A stretch of DNA of 64,000 nucleotides from Nesterenkonia natronophila (GCF_003595215.1 NZ_QYZP01000002.1:372001-436000); one strand, 5' to 3'; positions 18,005 through 27,578 are shown, numbered from the stretch's first letter. Made by a program: numbers and translations. Notes: generated by a model from the letters alone, not told the origin.

Positions 18005-18018
18005 GTCCCCTTAGGGAC
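18005..18018. repeat. Second copy of a short palindromic 14-mer
   Basis: Identical to 4687-4700 (GTCCC-cttA-GGGAC). It lies 5 nt after the binding-protein stop and 35 nt before the large stem-loop. It may help delimit the 3' end of the binding-protein mRNA. Confidence 0.35.
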
Positions 18019-18053
18019 CGGCCTCACCACTTACGGTAAAGCACCAAGGTTCA

Positions 18054-18085
18054 GGGGCCCGGCAGAGGATTCTCTGCCGGGCCCC
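18054..18085 (+). terminator. Intra-operon stem-loop after the binding-protein gene
   Basis: A perfect 14-bp stem (GGGGCCCGGCAGAG at 18054-18067 with its complement at 18072-18085) and a GATT loop. There is no T-run and the operon continues on the same strand. It is therefore more likely a 3'-end stabiliser or partial terminator, giving more binding protein than permease, than a full stop. Similar elements follow the other two binding-protein genes. Confidence 0.7.
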
Positions 18086-18137
18086 GGCCGGTGCTGCGCT
18101 CACTGACCCGCACAGACCGGAAGGCGAAAAACGCACC

Positions 18138-19703
18138 GTGCTGAAATTTATCTTTAAGCGCTTCGGACGGCTCTTCCTTGTCCTCTTCGGGGCATCCGTT
18201 GTCTCATATGCGCTTGTAGTCCACTCCGGGGATCCGTTGCAGGATCTCCGAGAGTCCACAGATGCTGACGCCGAGTACCAAATGGAGCTCCGAGCCCAGC
18301 AGCTGAACCTGGAGCTGCCCTGGACCGACCAGTATTACCTTCCCTGGTATGAGCGCTACTGGGACTGGCTGACCGGGGTTCTGGGCTGTCTCGACCCCAC
18401 CGACCGGGTCATCGGGCCCTGTGACTGGGGGACCACAGTCAACGGCGGCGATGTCACAGCGCAGATCGCCAACGCGGCTGAGGTCTCCCTGCGGCTGGTC
18501 CTGATCGCCACGCTGTTGGCTATCGTTCTCGGCGTTCTGACCGGCATCGTCTCAGCGATGCGGCAGTACTCGGTATTCGACTACTCCATGAGTTTCGTGA
18601 TGTTCCTCTTTTGGTCACTGCCACTGTTCTGGGCTGCAGTGATCGCCAAGGAATACCTCGCGATTCGCTACAACAACTGGATGGCTGACCCGCACTTCAC
18701 GGCTCCGACAATTTTTGTGGTGGCCTTGCTGCTCGCCGTCGTCGTCCCGACGGTCTTGGGTGGGAGCCCCCGCCGCCGTATAGCTACAGGTGCGGTGATG
18801 TTCATCTACACCTGCACCGTGATGCCTTTCCTGGATCACATCCATTTCATGGAGCAGCCACGGCTGGGCACGGGTTTCATCGCTGTCGCCGCCGTTGCGC
18901 TTGCGGTAGGTTTCACGGCTCTCATCGCCGGGATGCAGAACCGCAAGGTGCTCTACTGCGGACTGGCCGTCGCGGCGCTGGGCATCCTCTCCTACTTGCT
19001 GACCTGGGACCTGATGCGCGGAGCGCAGGGTTACCTGATCCCCATGGGCCTGTTCGCCCTCACCATTGTGATCTGCGTGGCCATCGGACGAATCTTTGGG
19101 GGCTACGCCAAAGGCCAGGCCACGGCAGTGACGCTGCTGACCGGAATGCTGACCTCCGGCATCATCCTTCTGGACCACTACATGTACACCTGGCCAGGTC
19201 TGCTGTCGGTCAAACCGCGCCCGATCCGGACTGTGGGAGCCTCCACCCCGAATCTTCGCGCAGATGACTTCTGGGTCATCTCCCTGGACCATCTCAGCCA
19301 GCTCTGGCTCCCCACCCTGGTGATGATGCTGACCTCCCTGGCGACCTACACGCGCTACACGCGCAGCTCCATGCTGGAGGTGGTGCAGCAGGACTATATC
19401 CGTACGGCCCGGGCCAAGGGCGTCACCGAACGCACTGTGGTGCTCAAGCATGCCTTCCGCAACGCGATGATCCCGCTTGCCACTTTGGTGGCGTTCGACT
19501 TCGCCGGGCTCGTTGGAGGAGCGATCATCGTTGAGAGAGTCTTTGGCTGGAACTCTATGGGCACGATGTTCATCACCGGGTTGACCAACGTCGACCCCGC
19601 CCCCGTGATGGCCGTCATTATCTTTACCGGAGGGATAGCGGTGATATTCAACTTCATCGCCGACATTCTCTACGCCGTTCTCGACCCAAGGATCCGAGTA
19701 TGA
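18138..19703 (+). CDS. ABC importer permease, DppB type, with enlarged middle region
   Basis: A 521-residue inner-membrane permease. The N-terminus (FIFKRFGRLFLVLFGASVVSY) and the C-terminal permease core with the EAA loop (DYIRTARAKGVTERTVVLKH, residues 419-438) match DppB. Typical DppB proteins are about 310-340 residues; here residues 185-355 hold an extra block of several hydrophobic helices between the first and second halves of the core. An extracytoplasmic loop with Cys84 and Cys95 lies in the N-terminal third. The GTG at 18138 follows the stem-loop. It overlaps the next permease gene by 4 nt. Confidence 0.88.
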   Translation: MLKFIFKRFGRLFLVLFGASVVSYALVVHSGDPLQDLRESTDADAEYQMELRAQQLNLELPWTDQYYLPWYERYWDWLTGVLGCLDPTDRVIGPCDWGTTVNGGDVTAQIANAAEVSLRLVLIATLLAIVLGVLTGIVSAMRQYSVFDYSMSFVMFLFWSLPLFWAAVIAKEYLAIRYNNWMADPHFTAPTIFVVALLLAVVVPTVLGGSPRRRIATGAVMFIYTCTVMPFLDHIHFMEQPRLGTGFIAVAAVALAVGFTALIAGMQNRKVLYCGLAVAALGILSYLLTWDLMRGAQGYLIPMGLFALTIVICVAIGRIFGGYAKGQATAVTLLTGMLTSGIILLDHYMYTWPGLLSVKPRPIRTVGASTPNLRADDFWVISLDHLSQLWLPTLVMMLTSLATYTRYTRSSMLEVVQQDYIRTARAKGVTERTVVLKHAFRNAMIPLATLVAFDFAGLVGGAIIVERVFGWNSMGTMFITGLTNVDPAPVMAVIIFTGGIAVIFNFIADILYAVLDPRIRV

Positions 19704-20803
19704 GCAACGAACAGACTCCAGACTCTGACCTCGAGCAGCAGATGGTGGATCTCGCGGAGGTCGAAGACGCCAAGCTGACGGCAGATCACAAGTCGTACTC
19801 CCAGAACCAGCTGATTCGGAGACGGTTCTTCTCTCACGTGCCAGCGATGGTCTCGTTGGTCGTTCTGTCGATCATCACTGTCCTCGCCTTCACCTCTGTA
19901 GGTTATGGAATTATCCCGGGTTGGTGGCAGCATCCTTTCCGGCTCCCCCAGGGCGCTCAGCTGGTGAACGATGGGCAGCCTACGATGTTCCAAGACGGCC
20001 AGATCGTCGGCCCACATCCTTTCGGTCAGGACGGGCTGCCTCGCGATATCTTCGCCCGGGTCATGCGCGGTACACAGCAGTCGCTGATCATTGGAGCGGT
20101 CGTGGCCCTGGTCTCGTCAGTGATCGGAATCCTCGTCGGCGCCATCGCAGGGTACTTCCGGGGGAAGATCGAATCAGTCCTGATGACCCTGACGGACTTC
20201 GTCATTGTGGTCCCCTTGTTGGTCATAGCGGCCATTCTGGGCAGTTACGTCAGCGATATGCCGTTCGCTCCCTTCCCTCTGGCCATTGCCCTGGGGCTGG
20301 CTCTGTGGACAGGCATGGCCCGCCTAGTGCGCGCTGAGGTGCTGTCTCTCCGGGAGAAGGAGTATGTCTCCGCCGCGATCGCCATGGGCGCCTCCCCCTG
20401 GCGCATCATTCTCAAGCACATGCTGCCCAATGCCATTGGTGTGATCATTGTCAATGCCTCATTCACCGTCGCTGCTGTGATTCTGCTTGAGTCCGTTCTG
20501 TCCTACCTTGGTATGGGGATCCAGGCGCCAGAGGTGTCGCTGGGGATGCTCGTCTCTCAGGGTGAGTCTGCGATCAACACCCGGCCTCACCTGTTCTGGA
20601 TCCCCGGCATTTTCATTCTGACCATCACACTGTGTGTGAACTTCATTGGTGATGGTCTGCGCGACGCCTTCGACCCGCGCCAGCAGCGCAAGGGTGATCG
20701 CCGTCCCGGTCTGCGTCAGATCCTCGGCCTGCGCGGCTTCGCCATGTCGCAGCAGCGCCGCGCTGGCACCGAGTCGGGCAGCACCGACAAGGACCAGGAG
20801 TGA
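19700..20803 (+). CDS. ABC importer permease, DppC type
   Basis: A 367-residue partner permease. It has the hydrophilic N-terminus and first helix typical of DppC, a periplasmic segment (HPFGQDGLPRDIFARVMRG) and the transmembrane core with the EAA loop (EYVSAAIAMGASPWRIILKH). The C-terminal 40 residues are Arg/Ser-rich and polar, longer than usual. The ATGA overlap with the first permease implies coupled translation and a 1:1 complex. Confidence 0.92.
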   Translation: MSNEQTPDSDLEQQMVDLAEVEDAKLTADHKSYSQNQLIRRRFFSHVPAMVSLVVLSIITVLAFTSVGYGIIPGWWQHPFRLPQGAQLVNDGQPTMFQDGQIVGPHPFGQDGLPRDIFARVMRGTQQSLIIGAVVALVSSVIGILVGAIAGYFRGKIESVLMTLTDFVIVVPLLVIAAILGSYVSDMPFAPFPLAIALGLALWTGMARLVRAEVLSLREKEYVSAAIAMGASPWRIILKHMLPNAIGVIIVNASFTVAAVILLESVLSYLGMGIQAPEVSLGMLVSQGESAINTRPHLFWIPGIFILTITLCVNFIGDGLRDAFDPRQQRKGDRRPGLRQILGLRGFAMSQQRRAGTESGSTDKDQE

Positions 20804-20861
20804 ACTCAGTGAGCGCTCACGAAAAACCGAAGACTAACGTCCTGCAGTTGCGGAGGAACAC

Positions 20862-22916
20862 ATGAGTGAGAACAGAGCCTCGGACGACACTGCGGTGAAG
20901 AAGTCCGTCTCGAACCCCTGGGTGCCGGCAGTGCTATCACTGGTGGTTCCCGGACTGGGACAGCTGGTGGTGCTCAGGCAGCGAGAATTTGGGCTGAAAC
21001 TGATGATTGCGTGGCTGGTGATCGCCGTCGGTCCGACCTTGGTGATGACGCCACTGAGGCTCAGCGGAACCCAAGTCGACCGAGCAGCGGTCACTTTGGC
21101 GGATTCGGTGGCGCTTTCAGCCATTGGCATCGGTCTGCTCATCGCCGTTTACGCGGCTGTGATGGCATACCGAAGCGCTGCACCGGCGACTCAGGAAGAA
21201 GTCGCTGAGGCGGCGAGGGTGGAGCGCCCAGAAGCTGCGCTCAGTTTCCAAGATGTGCACGTGAGCTTCAATACGGAGTTCAGTACCGTGGAGGCAGTCA
21301 AGGGCGTCAGCTTCGATGTCATGCCGGGTGAAGTGGTGGCAGTGGTGGGCGAGTCCGGTTCCGGTAAGTCGGTGACCTCTGCAGCTGCCATGGGGCTTGT
21401 GCCCAAGAACGGCACAGTCTCCGGCAGGGTGTACCTCAACGGCCAAGAAATTACCGCCATGGACCCAACTCAGCTGCGCCGGCTGCGGGGTTCGGAGGTC
21501 TCCATGGTCTTCCAGGAGCCCATGACCGCGCTCAACCCAGTTCTCAGAGTCTCGGACCAGCTCAAAGAGGCCATGGAAGTGCACGGTGTGGCATTCGGTA
21601 AAGATGCATTGGCGAAGGGTGTTGAGCTGCTGGAACTCGTCGGCATCCCCGACCCTGCGAATCGGATCTTCGAATACCCGCACCAGTTCTCCGGCGGGCA
21701 GCGCCAGCGCATCGTCATCGCCATGGCAATCGCCTGCAACCCATCGATGATCATCGCGGACGAGCCGACGACGGCTTTGGACGTCACTGTCCAGGCCGAG
21801 ATCCTGGACCTGCTGCGCAGGCTCAAGGACGAGATCAATACAGCCATCATGTTGATCACCCACAATATGGGCGTCGTGGCGGACATGGCCGACCGAGTCG
21901 TGGTCATGTTCCAGGGTGAAGTGGTGGAGTCTGGCACGGCAGAGCAGATTCTCATGTCTCCCCAGCACCCCTATACGCGCCGCCTTCTGGAGGCTATGCC
22001 GAAGCTTCACCAGAAACAGGGTGCTGAGTCGCCGCGCGTTAAGGTCTCAGAGGAACCGGTGGAGCAGCCCGGGACCCCTGCCGCGGCCGAAATTGCCATC
22101 GAGGCCAAGGACCTCGCTCTCGCGTATAAGAACCGCGGTAAGGGAATCCGCGTGGTCGAAGGTGTGAACTTCACTGTTCCCAGGGGAGAAATTCTGGGGC
22201 TCGTCGGAGAGTCCGGCTCCGGAAAGTCAACCATCGCTAAGGCGGTGCTCGGTCTGCTCGATGTCGACCACGGAGAACTTCTGATTCGTGGGCGCAACCT
22301 GCCAACCCTCTCTCGGAAGGATCGCAAGGCCGTGCGGAAGGACATAGGGGTTGTCTTTCAGGACCCTGCGGCCTCCCTCGACCCGCGGTTCCCGATCGGG
22401 GACATCATCGCCGAACCCATGGTGGTGCACAACGTAGGTTCCCCCAAGGACCGAAAAGAGCGCGCCGCGGAGCTGCTGGAAGCGGTCAAACTGCCCCGGA
22501 GCGTGACCAACCGCTACCCCCACGAGCTCTCCGGAGGTCAGCGACAGCGCATCAGCATCGCCCGAGCGCTGTCGCTGAGCCCGTCGATTCTCATTGCCGA
22601 TGAGCCGACTTCAGCCTTGGACGTCTCCGTCCAGGCCCGAGTCCTGGAAATGTTCATTGAGCTGCAGGAACAGTTCGAGTTTGCCTGTCTCTTCGTCACC
22701 CACGACCTTGCTGTGGTGGACCAATTGGCGAATCAGATCATGGTGCTGGAAAAGGGGCGAGTAGTGGAGCAGGGAAACAAACACCAGATCCTGCGCGAGC
22801 CCAGGATGGACTACACCAAACGCCTGCTGGCCGCTGCGCCGGTGCCGGACCCGCAGGAGCAGCGTGAGCGCCGTGAGGCCCGGCATCAGCTGCTGGCAGC
22901 GCAGGGTCTGCTATAG
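20862..22916 (+). CDS. Double ABC ATPase with N-terminal membrane domain
   Basis: A 684-residue fusion of both ATPase subunits of the importer. Residues 126-390 and 410-670 are two complete ABC domains, each with Walker A (GESGSGKS at 163-170, and again in the second), a signature ([16 protein letters not shown]) and Walker B ([22 protein letters not shown]). The DppD/F C-terminal segments are shortened, with no Cys cluster. Unusually, about 105 residues precede the first ABC domain and contain two or three hydrophobic helices (WVPAVLSLVVPGLGQLVV; AIGIGLLIAVYAAVMAY). The ATG has GGAGG nearby. The domain should anchor the ATPase in the membrane. Confidence 0.9.
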   Translation: MSENRASDDTAVKKSVSNPWVPAVLSLVVPGLGQLVVLRQREFGLKLMIAWLVIAVGPTLVMTPLRLSGTQVDRAAVTLADSVALSAIGIGLLIAVYAAVMAYRSAAPATQEEVAEAARVERPEAALSFQDVHVSFNTEFSTVEAVKGVSFDVMPGEVVAVVGESGSGKSVTSAAAMGLVPKNGTVSGRVYLNGQEITAMDPTQLRRLRGSEVSMVFQEPMTALNPVLRVSDQLKEAMEVHGVAFGKDALAKGVELLELVGIPDPANRIFEYPHQFSGGQRQRIVIAMAIACNPSMIIADEPTTALDVTVQAEILDLLRRLKDEINTAIMLITHNMGVVADMADRVVVMFQGEVVESGTAEQILMSPQHPYTRRLLEAMPKLHQKQGAESPRVKVSEEPVEQPGTPAAAEIAIEAKDLALAYKNRGKGIRVVEGVNFTVPRGEILGLVGESGSGKSTIAKAVLGLLDVDHGELLIRGRNLPTLSRKDRKAVRKDIGVVFQDPAASLDPRFPIGDIIAEPMVVHNVGSPKDRKERAAELLEAVKLPRSVTNRYPHELSGGQRQRISIARALSLSPSILIADEPTSALDVSVQARVLEMFIELQEQFEFACLFVTHDLAVVDQLANQIMVLEKGRVVEQGNKHQILREPRMDYTKRLLAAAPVPDPQEQRERREARHQLLAAQGLL

Positions 22917-22962
22917 CGACTCGCAGAAATGTCAGCAGGTGTGTTGTTCAAGGGATATGCGT

Positions 22963-24015
22963 ATGGCAGAGGACAAGGGTAGGCTGACCGGCTTCTACGG
23001 CCGCGCGAAAGACGAACAGTGGCACCAGCAGAAGCATGAGAATCATCGAAGGTGGCGCCGGCGGACCGTCGGCCTCGGCTTAGCGGTGGCCGCAGCGGTC
23101 ATTGTCGCGGCATTCGTCATCTATGACTATCCCAGAGAGTCCGGGCTGACGGACACTTTGGGCCTCACCTGTGGCGAGTATGTACAGATCGGTGACCCAC
23201 AGTCGGTGGAGAGCCCGATGAATCAGTGGGAAGTGCACCGGCAGGAGGTAGCCGCGGCGGATGAGGTCGACGGTGAAGGATTCCTCGCCGCTGCAGAGAT
23301 CGTGGCGGCAAAGTTCGAGGCTGAGCCGCTGATGGGACAGTTCTACGAGGCAATCACTCAGCGGGAGTCCTCTGCAGCCGTCGTCGGTGAGGACCTGGTA
23401 ATCGGACACCATCAGGCGTTCTGGTCTGCCACTGACCGCGTGTCAGTCTTCAGCGTGACGGCTGAGGCCATCACGTGGACCGCGGAGTTGGATCATCCTG
23501 TGCATGATCAGGATCTCGCCGGGGACGACCGCCCACGGGTGCTCTACGGTGTGGGCACTACCGATGACCTTGTGGTGCTCCAGACCCCGACGTACCGGGG
23601 CGATACAGACTTGGTGATCGCTGATAAGAACTCCGCGCAAGGCTCCAAGTGTGTGCGTCTGGAGGGAGCCGTGGACACTGTTGAGGTGCTCACCGCGCAG
23701 CCGGACCCCGTGCGCGCCTGGAGCCAAACGATTAACCTGAATGCTCGGAAGACCTCGGCCAATGGATACCTTATTTATCACGGAGGCCAGCAAGATTCGC
23801 CCCACCACGAGGTGAGCCTGGTGGATGTGGCCACTGAAGAGGTACAGCCGGACCCGGGAGTCTCCCTTGGGTCGCACACTGCCAAAGGGGAAATAGAGAT
23901 ACCGCGCGAGGCCCATGAGGCTGCTGCTGAGGAGCTTCAGCACCTGGCCCCCGTGGGAGAGAATCACTACTTGCTCACTTGGGAAGCCGGCTACCTGTTA
24001 TTCGCGGCTGACTGA
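22963..24015 (+). CDS. Membrane-anchored protein of unknown function
   Basis: A 350-residue protein I do not recognise. A basic cytoplasmic N-terminus (residues 1-34) is followed by one TM helix (35-53, VGLGLAVAAAVIVAAFVIYDY) and an acidic extracytoplasmic domain of about 290 residues with two cysteines. The start at 22963 has AAGGGA 7 nt upstream; the open frame extends further up into the ATPase gene but that part is not credible. Strand-rich stretches such as VSVFSVTAEAITWTAEL resemble beta-propeller or PQQ-like blades, weakly. Its place between two peptide-importer operons suggests an accessory surface role. Confidence 0.7.
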   Translation: MAEDKGRLTGFYGRAKDEQWHQQKHENHRRWRRRTVGLGLAVAAAVIVAAFVIYDYPRESGLTDTLGLTCGEYVQIGDPQSVESPMNQWEVHRQEVAAADEVDGEGFLAAAEIVAAKFEAEPLMGQFYEAITQRESSAAVVGEDLVIGHHQAFWSATDRVSVFSVTAEAITWTAELDHPVHDQDLAGDDRPRVLYGVGTTDDLVVLQTPTYRGDTDLVIADKNSAQGSKCVRLEGAVDTVEVLTAQPDPVRAWSQTINLNARKTSANGYLIYHGGQQDSPHHEVSLVDVATEEVQPDPGVSLGSHTAKGEIEIPREAHEAAAEELQHLAPVGENHYLLTWEAGYLLFAAD

Positions 24016-24193
24016 CAAGTGAAGGGGCTTAGAAATGGGGAGTTACCCGAACAGATTCCCATCGTAAATCGCGTTAGCTGCCGATACGATGAGACTCAAG
24101 GCCAAACTGAACAGTGTCGAAACACAACCGCAAAGAAAACTGTACTAGCGTGGTCTGCACTACCCGATCGACCCAATGATGAGGAGATCTTCG

Positions 24194-25843
24194 ATGAGCA
24201 ATCGTGCAATCCATAGGCAGCGGTGGCGCCGCGGCGCTGTGGCTGCCACAGCCTCCCTGGCCCTGCTGCTGTCGGCCTGCGGGAATGGCGAGGAAGCCAC
24301 TGATGACGCCGACGCCAATGGCGCTGAGAACGGCGAGCAGGTATCCGGCGGAGGCACCGTCACCGTGTACAACTGCCAGCCGCAGAATCTGATGCCGTCC
24401 AACTCTACCGAGGTGTGCGGCTCCTGGGTGCTTGAGCAGCTGTTCACCGGGCTGACGCAGGTGGACTATGACACATTCGAGCCAGTCCCCGGTGTGGCCA
24501 CCGGCTGGGACTCCAATGAGGATCAGACTGTCTGGACCTTCGAGATAGGTGAAGGCTGGAGCTTTCACAACGGTGAAGAAATCACAGCCCAGACCTTCGT
24601 GGATACGTTCAACTGGACCGTAGACCCGGAGAACGCCCAGCAGAACAACGATTTCTATGATGTCTTCGTCGGATATGAGGACCTCGTGGAGGGCGATGCG
24701 GACGAGCTCGAGGGCGTCAGCGCCGTCGATGACTACACTCTGGAGCTGGAGCTCAACGAGCCTTTCTCCCCACTTCCGATGATGCTGTCCTACACAGGCT
24801 TCTACCCCATGCCGCAGGAAGCCTTTGACGATCCGGAAGCCTTCGAAGACGCACCCATCGGCAATGGTCGCTACCAGATGGACGGCGAGTGGGAACACGA
24901 CGTCCAGATCGCGGTTGAGCGTTACGAGGACTGGCCGGGAGAGGACCCGGGAGTGCCCGAGCGCATCGAGTGGCAGATCTACAGTGACATTGAGACTGCC
25001 TATCTGGATGTTCAGGCCGGCGCACTCGACATCCTGGACAATGTGCCACCAAGCCGTTTGGGCACTATGGAGGATGACTTCGGCGATGACCAGGCCCTCT
25101 TTGAGACCTCGTCATTCACCTACATGGGGCTGCCGCTGTACCAAGAAGAATTTGACGATGCCGATGTTCGGCATGCTCTCTCCATGGCAATAGACCGTGA
25201 AGAGATCATCGACAGCATCTTCGACGGTGCCCAGGTGCCTGCGCGCAACATCATCCCACCAATGCTGCCTCAAGCACGCGAGGATGCCTGCGAGTACTGT
25301 GAGTTTGATCCGGACGCCGCAGCCGAGCTGTATGAGGAGGCAGATGGCCCCAGTGAGCTGACGGTCTACTTCAACTCCGGTGCAGGACACGAAGATTGGG
25401 TTGAGGCGGTGAGCAACCAGTGGCAGCAGCACCTCGGCATTGAAGATGTGACCTTCCAGTCCCTGGAGTTCGCCCAGTACCTGGACCTGCATGATGACCA
25501 GTCCGTCACCGGTCCGTTCCGGCTTGGATGGGTCCTGTCATACCCCAGCCCGCAGTACGCGATGGAGCCGATCTACACGTCAGGTCAGTCCTCCAACTAC
25601 ACCACCTTCGACAACGAGGAATTCGACGACCTCATTGCCCAGGCGAATGCCTCAGACCCTGAGGAGGCCGACGAGTACTACCAGCAGGCAGAAGACATCC
25701 TGCTGGAAGAGATGCCCGTCATCCCCATGTGGTTCCAGAGCATGGGAGTGGTGCACAGTGACCAGATCGAGCACGACTCGGTCACGATGGACCCGCGCAC
25801 CTTCCTGCGCGTTGAGCAGCTCCAGGTCACCGACGAGGAATAG
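24194..25843 (+). CDS. ABC importer substrate-binding lipoprotein, family 5 (copy 1 of a tandem pair)
   Basis: A 549-residue family 5 binding lipoprotein. The start at 24194 has GAGGAG 7 nt upstream. The signal peptide ends in LLSAC, followed by an acidic linker. The core shows GWSFHNGEEITAQTFVDTFN, IGNGRYQMDGEW, ETAYLDVQAGALDIL and DVRHALSMAIDREEI, typical of DppA/OppA-like proteins. It has conserved cysteine pairs (YNCQPQN...EVCG; DACEYCEF). The next gene is a clear paralogue with the same landmarks, so this operon encodes two binding proteins for one permease. A stem-loop at 25859-25896 separates them. Confidence 0.92.
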   Translation: MSNRAIHRQRWRRGAVAATASLALLLSACGNGEEATDDADANGAENGEQVSGGGTVTVYNCQPQNLMPSNSTEVCGSWVLEQLFTGLTQVDYDTFEPVPGVATGWDSNEDQTVWTFEIGEGWSFHNGEEITAQTFVDTFNWTVDPENAQQNNDFYDVFVGYEDLVEGDADELEGVSAVDDYTLELELNEPFSPLPMMLSYTGFYPMPQEAFDDPEAFEDAPIGNGRYQMDGEWEHDVQIAVERYEDWPGEDPGVPERIEWQIYSDIETAYLDVQAGALDILDNVPPSRLGTMEDDFGDDQALFETSSFTYMGLPLYQEEFDDADVRHALSMAIDREEIIDSIFDGAQVPARNIIPPMLPQAREDACEYCEFDPDAAAELYEEADGPSELTVYFNSGAGHEDWVEAVSNQWQQHLGIEDVTFQSLEFAQYLDLHDDQSVTGPFRLGWVLSYPSPQYAMEPIYTSGQSSNYTTFDNEEFDDLIAQANASDPEEADEYYQQAEDILLEEMPVIPMWFQSMGVVHSDQIEHDSVTMDPRTFLRVEQLQVTDEE

Positions 25844-25858
25844 CAGCCGATGCATGAT

Positions 25859-25896
25859 GGCCCGCACCAGCCCTGGGTCTTGGGATGGTGCGGGCC
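25859..25896 (+). terminator. Stem-loop between the tandem binding-protein genes
   Basis: GGCCCGCACCA (25859-25869) pairs with TGGTGCGGGCC (25886-25896). After one g/a mismatch, CCC/GGG extends the stem, leaving an 8-nt loop. No T-run follows. It sits 16 nt after the first binding-protein stop and 44 nt before the second start, so it probably shields or partly terminates the upstream message. Confidence 0.65.
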
Positions 25897-25939
25897 GCTG
25901 CGTTCTGCCCCACAACTCCGAAACGAGAAGCTAATCATC

Positions 25940-27571
25940 ATGAACTCAGAACGAGTACTGAACCCAACTCGCCGGCGCCGCGGCAGATCCGCGGCAGTAG
26001 TGGGCGGGTCCCTGGCACTGGCGCTGGTGGCCGCCTCCTGCGGCAATGGCAATGGCAATGGCAATGGTGACGCAGAAGCCTCCGAAGGTGGGGGCACAAT
26101 CAGCACCTACACTTGCGAACCGCAGAATCTGCAGCCTGGCAACAACACCGAAAACTGTGGCTCACGTGTCCTGCAGCAGCTGTTCACCGGTCTTACCGAG
26201 GTCGACTACGAGACCTACGAGGCCCAACCGGCCATGGCCACTGATTGGCAGACCGACGACCAAGTCCAGTGGACCTTCGAACTGTCCGACGAATACACGT
26301 TCCACAACGGAGACCCTGTGACCGCTCAGACGTTCGTGGACACGTGGAACTGGGTGGTGGACCCGGACAACGCTCAGGCCACCGCAAACTTCCACGATAA
26401 GTTCCTGGGATATGAGGAGGTCGTCAACGGCGAAGCCGAAGAGATGGAAGGCATCCGTGCGGTGGACGACTACACCCTGGAGATAGAGCTCGTAGAGCCC
26501 TTCGGACAGTTACCGATTGTGCTGACATATAACGGGTTCTATCCCATGCCAGAGGCAGCCTTCGATGACATGGATGCCTTTCAGCAGGCGCCCATCGGCA
26601 ACGGCCGTTACCAGATGGACGGTGAATGGGTTCACGATGCAGAGATCAATATGGACCGCTATGAGGATTGGCCGGGGGAGGATCCTGGAACTCCGGACCG
26701 TATCGAATGGCGCATCTACAACGACATCGAAACCGCCTACCTCGATGTCCAAGCCGGCGAGTTGGACATCCTCGGTGAAGTCCCACCCAGCCGTATCGGA
26801 CAGATCGAGGATGATTTCGGGGAGAACTACTCGCAGAACGAATCATCGCGATTCGTCTACATAGGTCTGCCGACCTACCAGGATGACTGGGAAGATGTCG
26901 ATCTGCGCAGGGCACTGTCCATGGCCATGGACCGGGAGGAGATCAACGAGCAGATTTTCGAAGGCGCTATGACTCCGGCCTACGGCATACTTCCACCCAT
27001 TCTGCCGATGTCGCGCAATGACGCCTGCGAGTACTGTGAGTTTGAGCCCGAACAGGCTGCCGAGCTTTATGAGGAAGCCGGTGGGCCCTCCGAGTTCACG
27101 ATGTACACAGATATTGGGACCGGCCACAACGAATACGTGGAGGCTATTGCCAATCAGTGGATGTCCAACCTTCCTGTTGATGACATCACCTTCCAATCGC
27201 TGGAGTTCGCTCAGTATCTGGATCTTCATGATTCACGCGAAGTGACCGGCCCATACAGACTGGGTTGGCTCTTGGCCTACCCCAGCGCTCAGTACGCGAT
27301 GGAGCCGCTCTACACCACTGGAGCTGCCTCGAACAACGCGGAGTACAGCAGCGAGGAATTTGATGAGGCCATTCGGGAAGCCAACTTTGCGGATGCCGAA
27401 GACGCTGATGAGCTGTACCAGGCAGCTGAAGACCACCTGCTGGAGGACCTGCCGGTGCTGCCGCTGTTCTTCCAGGACTACTTCATTGTTCATACCGACC
27501 GTGTGGACAACGTGTACTCAGACCTCTCGAGTTACGTCCGGGTCGAAGATGTGACGGTTGACGAGGACTGA
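25940..27571 (+). CDS. ABC importer substrate-binding lipoprotein, family 5 (copy 2 of a tandem pair)
   Basis: A 543-residue paralogue of the preceding gene. I chose the ATG at 25940 because the upstream open frame runs through the stem-loop. The signal peptide has an Arg-rich n-region (RRRRGR), a lipobox ending AASC and a short Asn-Gly repeat linker. The core landmarks match copy 1 almost word for word: IGNGRYQMDGEW, RYEDWPGEDPG, DACEYCEFEP and LEFAQYLDLHD. Differences are scattered, so this is an old tandem duplication whose copies may have diverged in ligand preference. A 13-bp stem-loop follows. Confidence 0.92.
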   Translation: MNSERVLNPTRRRRGRSAAVVGGSLALALVAASCGNGNGNGNGDAEASEGGGTISTYTCEPQNLQPGNNTENCGSRVLQQLFTGLTEVDYETYEAQPAMATDWQTDDQVQWTFELSDEYTFHNGDPVTAQTFVDTWNWVVDPDNAQATANFHDKFLGYEEVVNGEAEEMEGIRAVDDYTLEIELVEPFGQLPIVLTYNGFYPMPEAAFDDMDAFQQAPIGNGRYQMDGEWVHDAEINMDRYEDWPGEDPGTPDRIEWRIYNDIETAYLDVQAGELDILGEVPPSRIGQIEDDFGENYSQNESSRFVYIGLPTYQDDWEDVDLRRALSMAMDREEINEQIFEGAMTPAYGILPPILPMSRNDACEYCEFEPEQAAELYEEAGGPSEFTMYTDIGTGHNEYVEAIANQWMSNLPVDDITFQSLEFAQYLDLHDSREVTGPYRLGWLLAYPSAQYAMEPLYTTGAASNNAEYSSEEFDEAIREANFADAEDADELYQAAEDHLLEDLPVLPLFFQDYFIVHTDRVDNVYSDLSSYVRVEDVTVDED

Positions 27572-27578
27572 ATTCAAC

